In this document: positions 49,701 to 58,700 of the stretch, piece by piece
Layout of the letters: each line of letters starts with the position of its first letter
Position numbering within the stretch: the first letter of the stretch is position 1
NCBI GenBank assembly: GCA_963513935.1
Contig: OY740774.1
Coordinates: forward strand, 21,967,949 to 22,031,948
Direction: 5' to 3'
DNA: 64,000 nt
Origin: Aphrophora alni
Taxonomy: Eukaryota; Arthropoda; Insecta; Hemiptera; Aphrophoridae
Made by a program: the position numbers and the translations under genes
Notes under the pieces: model-generated
Database searches by the model: none
The model's input: the letters and a program-made list of their open reading frames with translations, nothing else
Told to the model about the DNA's origin: nothing

Positions 49701-52700
49701 GTCCAATGTATTTTTTAGGGCAGTCATCACATGATATTTGGTAAATTCCTGTTTGTTGAAATTTGTCAATAGTAATGGTATTTCTGTTTATTATGGTTGA
49801 TATATTATTATTTGTTTTATATGTGATCGTGTACCCTTGTTTCTTGAAGATGTTTCTTATAATATGCTGCAGGTCTTTATTGTACTGCATTGTTAAGTAT
49901 TTATTGTCCTTGGTTAAATTCATTTTCTCATTCTTTTGCTTTTGTTTTTTGAACAAATTGTCAACTATTGTTGGTTTGTAACCATTTTGGACTGCAATAT
50001 ATTTGATAGTGTTATATTCCTCTTCAAAGTCGTCTTGGGACATCGGTACTGTCTGTAGTCTGTGGATAAAGCTGTTAAATGCTGCCATCTTATGAGAATG
50101 GGGATGGTTAGAAGTTATATGGATGGTGTGGTCTGTGTTGGTGGGCTTTCTGTATATTTTAAATTTAAGTGTTCCTGCTATTTTTGATATGGTGAGGTCA
50201 AGGTAATTGATGCTGTTATTCACTTCTATTTCTGTTTTAAATTCTAAGGACGGGTGGATATTGTTTAAATAAATGGCAAAATTTTTGATTTGTCTTGGTG
50301 TGCCCTGATATAAGACCAATATGTCATCGACATACCTGTGGTAATGAATTATATTTTTGTAATGTTTATTTTTATCTGTCATTATATTATTGCATTCAAT
50401 GTGATTCAGAAATATTTCAGCCATCACACTAGATAATGGGCATCCCATTACTAATCCTTTGTTTTGTCTGAAATAATCGTTGTTAAATTGAAAGTAGTTC
50501 TGAGATAAACATGTGTCCAATAAATTAATTAGTTCGGCTATAGTTTGTTGATTCATATTTTTATTTTCTGTTAGATTGTTGTTTAATATGTTAATTGTTT
50601 CTTGAACTGGGATATTGGTGTATAAATTGGTTATATCAAATGAAGCTAAGGTTGAACCTGATTTTATAGGAACATCTTTTGTTTTCGTTATGAGATCATA
50701 ACTGTTTTTCAAATGAAAAGTTTTCTCAAATGTTACATTTTTCCGAATTATTCTGTCCAGTGTCTTGGATAATTTGTACGCAGGGGCACTTCTAAAATTC
50801 ACTAATGGTCTGATTGGGTGTCCAATTTTATGAATTTTTGGTAATGATCTCAATATGGGAGCAACCGGTTTAATCATTTTATTATATTTTTTAGTTTCGC
50901 TATTCAGAGATAATCCCGTTGATTCATGAAATTGAAAACCAAATAAAACCAAGTTTGATTAAAAAGATTAATACTATCAATAATAAATTGTACAATCTGA
51001 AAAATTTGCAGAAGACCAGACAACATGAAATAACTTGCAAACATGAATTTTATCCTCGTACACTTAACTTGACTAATATTACCTTCAGCACACATGAAAC
51101 AAACTTATTAGATAAGGGCATGAAACATAATGTAATCAGTAAACAAGATAATCTTAAGAATGCCCTAATTGACACAGAGTCCATAATACAATGTTTACCT
51201 AAAGATAAGCAGAACTGCACCAGGACACTTATAAGTAACAAAGTAAATAATGTCATCAAAAACAACAATAACAAACTCATCCAACCAAACAAATGTTATG
51301 ACCAAGCAGTTGCTTTGAGAATTCGTAAGACCATCCAATCAAATAGTGCAATTATCACGAAGGCAGATAAAGGTAACACCACTGTAATAATGAATAAAAA
51401 CGAATACGTGAATAAGACATTGAAGTTTTTCAGTGAAAATGCAATAACAAAATTGAAATCAGACCCAACCAATTCCTACAATAAAATCATAAACAAATCC
51501 ATAAATGCATGCAAGTTTCTACTGGATAGCGAAACTAAAAAATATAATAAAATGATTAAACCGGTTGCTCCCATATTGAGATCATTACCAAAAATTCATA
51601 AAATTGGACACCCAATCAGACCATTAGTGAATTTTAGAAGTGCCCCTGCGTACAAATTATCCAAGACACTGGACAGAATAATTCGGAAAAATGTAACATT
51701 TGAGAAAACTTTTCATTTGAAAAACAGTTATGATCTCATAACGAAAACAAAAGATGTTCCTATAAAATCAGGTTCAACCTTAGCTTCATTTGATATAACC
51801 AATTTATACACCAATATCCCAGTTCAAGAAACAATTAACATATTAAACAACAATCTAACAGAAAATAAAAATATGAATCAACAAACTATAGCCGAACTAA
51901 TTAATTTATTGGACACATGTTTATCTCAGAACTACTTTCAATTTAACAACGATTATTTCAGACAAAACAAAGGATTAGTAATGGGATGCCCATTATCTAG
52001 TGTGATGGCTGAAATATTTCTGAATCACATTGAATGCAATAATATAATGACAGATAAAAATAAACATTACAAAAATATAATTCATTACCACAGGTATGTC
52101 GATGACATATTGGTCTTATATCAGGGCACACCAAGACAAATCAAAAATTTTGCCATTTATTTAAACAATATCCACCCGTCCTTAGAATTTAAAACAGAAA
52201 TAGAAGTGAATAACAGCATCAATTACCTTGACCTCACCATATCAAAAATAGCAGGAACACTTAAATTTAAAATATACAGAAAGCCCACCAACACAGACCA
52301 CACCATCCATATAACTTCTAACCATCCCCATTCTCATAAGATGGCAGCATTTAACAGCTTTATCCACAGACTACAGACAGTACCGATGTCCCAAGACGAC
52401 TTTGAAGAGGAATATAACACTATCAAATATATTGCAGTCCAAAATGGTTACAAACCAACAATAGTTGACAATTTGTTCAAAAAACAAAAGCAAAAGAATG
52501 AGAAAATGAATTTAACCAAGGACAATAAATACTTAACAATGCAGTACAATAAAGACCTGCAGCATATTATAAGAAACATCTTCAAGAAACAAGGGTACAC
52601 GATCACATATAAAACAAATAATAATATATCAACCATAATAAACAGAAATACCATTACTATTGACAAATTTCAACAAACAGGAATTTACCAAATATCATGT

Positions 52701-55700
52701 GATGACTGCCCTAAAAAATACATTGGACAAACGGGCCGAACATTTCAAAAAAGATTTAAGGAACATATTCCACCTGCTATACGTCATACACACCCCCTAA
52801 AAACAGAATCAAAATTTGCTGAACATATAATTCAAACGAATCACAAGTACAGTAATATAAATAAATCAATGGACATTTTACATAGATGCAAAAAAGGAAA
52901 ACTTATGAATGCTTTGGAACAGTTTGAAATATACAAAGCATTCAAAACAGAACCTGGAACACTACTTAACGAGAAATTGAACTTTGATGCAAACTCATTA
53001 TTTGACACAATAATAGAATGTTAAGACACAACTGATAAGCTTCCAAGATTCACTTGAGGAACTAGTCCAGATACAGATAGTGTACCTACAAGATGTGTTT
53101 TATTGTGTCTTCTATGTGTATGTGTATTGCGTGTATAACTGTGTGTTGTGAACTTTTATGTTATAACGAGGAATAGTAAATGTCCTGAAACTGAACACTT
53201 GAAAATGGCTGAATAGCCGAAACGGCCGTCGTTGAGAAAAAACGGAAAAAACTACTGGACGGTGAGTAATTTAATAAACTGTATTATTATATGTCACGAA
53301 AGGTTTGGCCAGGTTGCTATATATATATATATATAACCACCTGGCCAAACCTTCCGTACGTTTATTGAAGTGAATGTCATGAGTATGAAAGATAACACAG
53401 AGTTAATTTTTTCACGAAAAAACTACTTGTGTAATTGTATTATTGTATTATGTAATCATCTTTCCGACACTTTTTTTCGATAATAAAATATTTTTCCAAC
53501 ATTTATTTGACGAAAAAACCCATAAAAATTGATTTTGAAGTGAGGCAGCTCTGCTATATAATTACCTTTTTTTTTTCGTAATGTGCAACACTTGTGGAAA
53601 ATTACAAAATCGCAAAACTAAATAAAACATAAATTTTCACTACAAACACTATCTGAAACAAGATGATGTTTCGCCTAGTCTCTTTGGTTCAGTTGCACAT
53701 AGTTTGTGTACAAGTTAGTAACAACTGAAAATGATAAGCTAATCACTGAAATTTCATTTTGTTTTAACCCTTTTAGTGCCAACGTCCGTATATACGGACG
53801 TTTTGAAAACTGCCGGAGAATGCCAACGTCTTGCCACGCCGCACACGCGCAATTATTTTTAATTTGAGTTTGCCCTTAATAACTTTGCGCGTATACGTGG
53901 ACAAGAAATAGGAAATACGCTAACTTTCCTAAATCTTAAAAGATTGGTTTGTAATATATACACTTCAGATAAAAAATACTAGCTCTAGTCAGACTCCCTC
54001 TCTTGGTCGTGTCGTTTGAAGTTATTTGGTCACACACAAGAAATAATAAACCTTATCAACTATCTTATTTTAGAGCACTGATTAACTTATGGTATAGGGT
54101 ATTTAATTTAGAAATAAAAAGGAATTAAAACTTGAAAACTAAACTTTTTTAATTTCAAAAAACAAAAACAAATTAATTATCTTTCTCCAGTTATTAAAAT
54201 TTCAAACAAGTATATTATAAATATTTACACATATGATATTTTTTATATTTATATTGAAACGCTTTTATACCATTGTGAGAATAGGGAATATTCCTGAATG
54301 ATTTTACTTTTACACTTTCCCCTGAATTTACTGTTAATTTTAATATTATTTATTTTTAAATTTTATTATTGGATTACTTTTATATTATTTATAATTTATA
54401 TAGCTTGGTTGTTTGTTACTCACAAATAATTATGATTTATCGCAGCTTTCCTCCTCGGTGGTTTAGGCTTTGGAATGAAGTCCTTGATCTTCTTTCTTCC
54501 TTCCTCTCAGGGTCTCTCCTCTTCTTCGATGTAGAATGATTTCTTTCTTCAATCCCTTAGGATCCTTCTTCTTTAAATTATAGCGATTTATTACGGCCCG
54601 CTTACTGTACCGGAGTTGGTGATAACCGCCGACCAACTTGCTGCTTCTGCAGATCTATACGTGGTTCTCGGGTGACTACCTATACGCAACTGAATTTAAT
54701 TTTTCTTCCCTTTACCTGGTACTTTTGAAATCGAAGTCAAGAGATTTACTCTTTTCTTTTTGACAACTTCGCTTCTCTGGTGCTTTAAAGGGTCCTTCTA
54801 GCTTGTAGAATCTTCTTTTATTTATTTAATTTAATTCCCACGCCTTCATTTTAATTAATCCACTTTAGTTTCGTAGATAATTAATTATTTAACTTTCCGT
54901 GCAATAAGTAATTGTATTGGTCTCGGTGGTGGTCGCATGACGTCCTCCCTCCAAGCTCGCTCCGTACTGTTTATTTAGACATTGCCGGTTCTTACAAGAT
55001 TTAATTAAATTTTGTATGCAAAACTTTCAAAATGCTCTAACTTTGTAACCCATGGTCCGATTTTGGATTTCTGCAGCTCATTGGATTCCTGACCATCTTC
55101 TGCTTTCTCCCTCCTTTGAGTGGTTGTTCTAAGGTTCCTGGTTCTCCAGTTATCGCCTTCGCTAGTTTTTCCTTAATTATGAATTTTAAATTCTTCAAAA
55201 CGATCCAAATTCGAATTTTCTTGGTTCCATCTTATTCGTCTGGTTCCCAAACGTCCAAAACTGATCTTCTTTCTTCTATCTTCATATCGGGCACGGTTCT
55301 GTGGCCTTTCCTATGTCTATCTCTAATTTTGGATTTGGCAACCCCCCTTTTTGGTTTTATGCCCTTTTCTCACATGGTATATTACAAAAACATATATACT
55401 ACATCTTATTTAACATATATTTATTTCTGTAGAAACTTATTTCCCCCGATTTATTCATTTATTTTAATGTGTTTATTTTTGAGCCTTTTTCTTTAAAAAT
55501 ATTTAATTATATTAATTTATTGTTATTTAATTATTATTAATTATTTATTCTTTATTTTATCCCCATTTTAGATTTTCGAAATTTTCTAATTTGTGAATTT
55601 TAGCATTTTTTCTGCTACGTCTTTGCTCTATAACTTTTTCATTTTCTTAATTAAAACAATTCTGTTAATTACATTATTATCATCTTTTTCTCCTCTATCC

Positions 55701-58700
55701 ATTACATTTAAAATAACCTACAGTAGAACCTCCCATATCCGACCATGACGGGACCGGGCCGTGGTCGGAACGGCCAAAAGGTCGGATATCGGGAGGAGCG
55801 TAAAATGCCGTTCCCAGGTACAAAAAATGCCACACAGTACTGTAATACAACTTTATTACACCTTTAAAAATATTGTGTATACATTTCAAACATTTTCTGA
55901 CATGAAATTAAATACGTAAATATTGTATATTCAACTTGTAAAACTATTGATTATCATTTACAAGTTGTAATGATTTTACATTTCAAACTTTTACTGTTAC
56001 GTTAAACTTTTACTTTTACGTTAAACTCGTCACAAAGCTCTTTTACAGATTCCCCTCTGTCAAGTCTTTTTAACACATTTAACCGCGTCTCAAACGAAAC
56101 CAACACACGCTTCCGTTTTCGTAACTCGCTCATTTTTATTTACTGTATATACTGTGCGTACCTGTCAAAGAAAACTGAAAAGAAATGTTATATTTTCCAT
56201 AATGCATACTAAATTGATTCGTGGAAAAAAAGCGGCCCATCAAACGTTTTTGCAGGTGTATGTCTGCTATATCGACGGGTGCCAATGCCGCGGTGTTATT
56301 ATGCCGCCGACAATGGGATACCGCTAACGAAAAAGTCGTTTGATATCGCCGCCGCTTTGGTGCCGCGGTGTTTTTACGTCGCCGACATTGGGATACCGGT
56401 ATCGACAAAGTCGTTTGATATTGCCGCCGCTTTGGTGCCGCGGTGTTTTTACACTGCCGTCAATGGGATACCGCTTTCGACAAAGTCTTTTGATATCGCC
56501 GCCGCTTTGGGTTTAAATTACAATTTATTTTTTGCCCTTATTCCCAATAACCCAGCATTTCACAAACTCAGTACACTTCCGGTCCACATTACGCTGAGTT
56601 TGCGGGACTCTACTGTATCGATGAGTCACTTTTTCAAGTCTGTACAGGCTCGCGAACGTAAACGGACTGTGAGAGCGCGAGTAAACAATAGACAGAGGGA
56701 CGGTCGGACACTAGGTCGGATATCGGGAGGAGTCGGATGTGGGAAGGTCGGATATGGGAGGTTCCACTGTACTATTTTTATTTTTGAAAATATATTAAAA
56801 TTTTACATTGTAGCCTTTCACGGCGCATAGCAACAGACAGAGTTTTGCAATATTCGACCAAAATCTGAAAAGAATTATCCTGTCGATTTCCCTTAGAATA
56901 ATTCACTCCGCTTGGCTACTATTACTTTTAACATTGGCTAAGCCTGCAATTTATAAAATAATTATTTTAAATTATTTACTTCCTTCTTATACCCAATTTT
57001 CCTTTGATATCTCTTTATAACGTGTTATTTTACTTATTACTAATTATCAATTTACATATTTAGGCCTATTGGCTTCTATATACGGCTTTTAATGTTAGGC
57101 CTAATTATTCTAGTAATTAGCCCATTTGTCTCTGGTTTTTGCCCGTGGCAGTCTGTATATACGGACTTCACGCTAACTGACGAAGGATGCCAACGTCCGT
57201 ATACACGAACGTTCAGGGGAAAAATTCTATCGGGGTTATTTTTTTGTGTATTACAATTTTGTTGTTATGGAAATAAAGAGAAAGAACTGAAGAATACGAA
57301 AAACATATTTTTGTTATAGTAGTATCTTTCTAATAACCAGCTGTTGACTCATAATACAGCTGTTGACAAATAACTCTATGGTCATGCGTCATCAGCTGAT
57401 CGTTTTCGTGCAGCAAATTGTTTTGTTTTGATTGTGAATGAATTGTTTGTTGAGGTTAGAAAGATTATTTTTCATTCTAATTATAAAAGTAAAATAAAAT
57501 ATGAAGCGATTGCTATATCCGCTGAATGAGAATACAGTTCAGCACGTGTTACTAGACAACGAGTTGAGTGGTGGTTTTCTAAGTGATGAATCTGATGGAA
57601 GATTATTATAAAGTAATAATAATAATCTTTATTATTATTATTAGTTTTTCTTATAAAGTAATTTTATTTTTGTGTTTTGACTCACTTGAGTAATATTAGT
57701 ACAGTAACTATATTATGAATTTGTATAGTAGTACATAAAGTTAGGCCTACATAAAAACAACACAAAAGCAAAAAATAAAGGTTGACACAAAAAAAAATTA
57801 TAACTTTATTAGTTTTTTTACTAGGAAGCTACATTTTGTTTATGTGTGTACAGTTTTAGTGGTTTTATCAAGTTACATAACATTTTTCAAGAATTTTGTT
57901 TGATCAAGAATTAAATTTTATGTAAAACTCTATATATATATATTTATTTGGTGAGTACAACTTTGTGTTATTAGTTATAAAATATATAATACATTTCATA
58001 AAGGGTAATTTTTATATTTCTTAGGTAGGAAATTTAATTTTGTACAAAACAAAACAAAAATTATGATAAAATGTTAGTATTTGCAGTTTTTATAAAAATT
58101 TTAGTAAAACACTGCAAAATATATAAAAAAGGCCTGGCATTCTTCGTAGTACTAGAGGGGAAAATCACGGCATTCTTGGGAGGGACTATGGAATTTTTCC
58201 TGGCACTAAAAGGGTTAAAATAAAGTGTTTTTTTTGGAAATTTGATGATTTCTTTTATTTGGTGATTTTATATGGTTATTTGTATGTCTTTTAATTGAAG
58301 ATTACAGTTTGTATAAAAAAAATATTTAAAATTTGAGGAAAAGTAAGAAGGGAGAAGTGAGATTACAAACATATTATTTTCTTTAAAATGGAGAAGTAGA
58401 AAATATTTGGTATTTCAGTTTAAACATTAGTAATTTGTAGGACTACAATATTTTTACATTTTTGGTACAATTAAAAGTAGTATGGAATTTCAAAATATAG
58501 ACCAAACTTGTATGTTCAATTTTTTAAATTCTTGTGAATTTTTTAAATATAAGTTTGAATTTGATCTTCAAACTTAATTTAGAAAAAAACATAATAGTTT
58601 CTCAAAATCAAACCTAATTTGTATTTTGTGTTTAAATAGTTTGAAAGTAATTAAGTGGTACAGTCAAACATTATAATAGAACAAATTTTAAAAGTTGTAA

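Larger units (their letters stand above)
49113..53278. mobile_element. Penelope-like retroelement, two head-to-head copies (palindrome)
   Basis: Arms 49151-50903 and 51526-53278 are each 1753 bases, inverted, and encode identical protein over about 503 residues. The unique centre (50904-51525) belongs to the right copy. The insertion is flanked by the 11-base duplication CTGTATTATTA at 49102-49112 and 53279-53289. Inverted truncated partner copies are a known habit of Penelope-like elements. Both 3' ends carry a hammerhead-like motif. Confidence 0.85.
48699..53566 (-). mobile_element. Merlin-type DNA transposon, split by a Penelope-like insertion
   Basis: Inverted terminal repeats of about 120 bases begin GGTAATTATATAGCAGAGCT on the left and, read inward, identically on the right. 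Each is flanked by a run of at least eight T, compatible with Merlin's 8-base target duplication. Between the left repeat and the insertion lies a C-terminal transposase fragment. Between the insertion and the right repeat are only about 155 bases, so the element was already non-autonomous. Located in anillin intron 9. Confidence 0.7.
55721..56769 (-). mobile_element. pogo/Tigger-like element, 1.05 kb, nested
   Basis: TA on both sides (55719-55720, 56770-56771). Terminal repeats start CAGTAGAACCTCCCATATCC on the left and CAGTGGAACCTCCCATATCC (read inward) on the right, followed by GACC. A second partial copy, GGTCGGATATCGGGAGGAG, lies inside each end. The CAGTRGAACCTC start and TA duplication are standard for the pogo/Tigger group. 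It carries a short DNA-binding-domain frame and a GC-rich tandem repeat and lacks the DDE domain. Confidence 0.8.
53768..58214 (+). mobile_element. piggyBac-type element, 4.45 kb, TTAA-flanked
   Basis: TTAA at 53764-53767 and 58215-58218; terminal repeat CCCTTTTAGTGCCA, 14 of 14 bases on both ends. Just inside the left end is the palindrome ACGTCCGTATATACGGACGT, repeated in degraded form at about 57150-57215 together with ATGCCAACGTCCGTATACAC. There is no recognisable transposase body, only a short N-terminal-like frame at 57501. A Tigger-like element is nested inside (55721-56769). The part 54440-55340 is relatively GC-rich and unclassified. Confidence 0.75.

Noticed and set aside
50904..50952. 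Upstream extension of the left Penelope frame
   Set aside because: It is antisense to the start of the right copy across the palindrome junction.
55116..55496. 126-codon frame as a membrane-protein gene
   Set aside because: The hydrophobic composition follows from T-rich DNA; no domain, and it lies inside a transposon.
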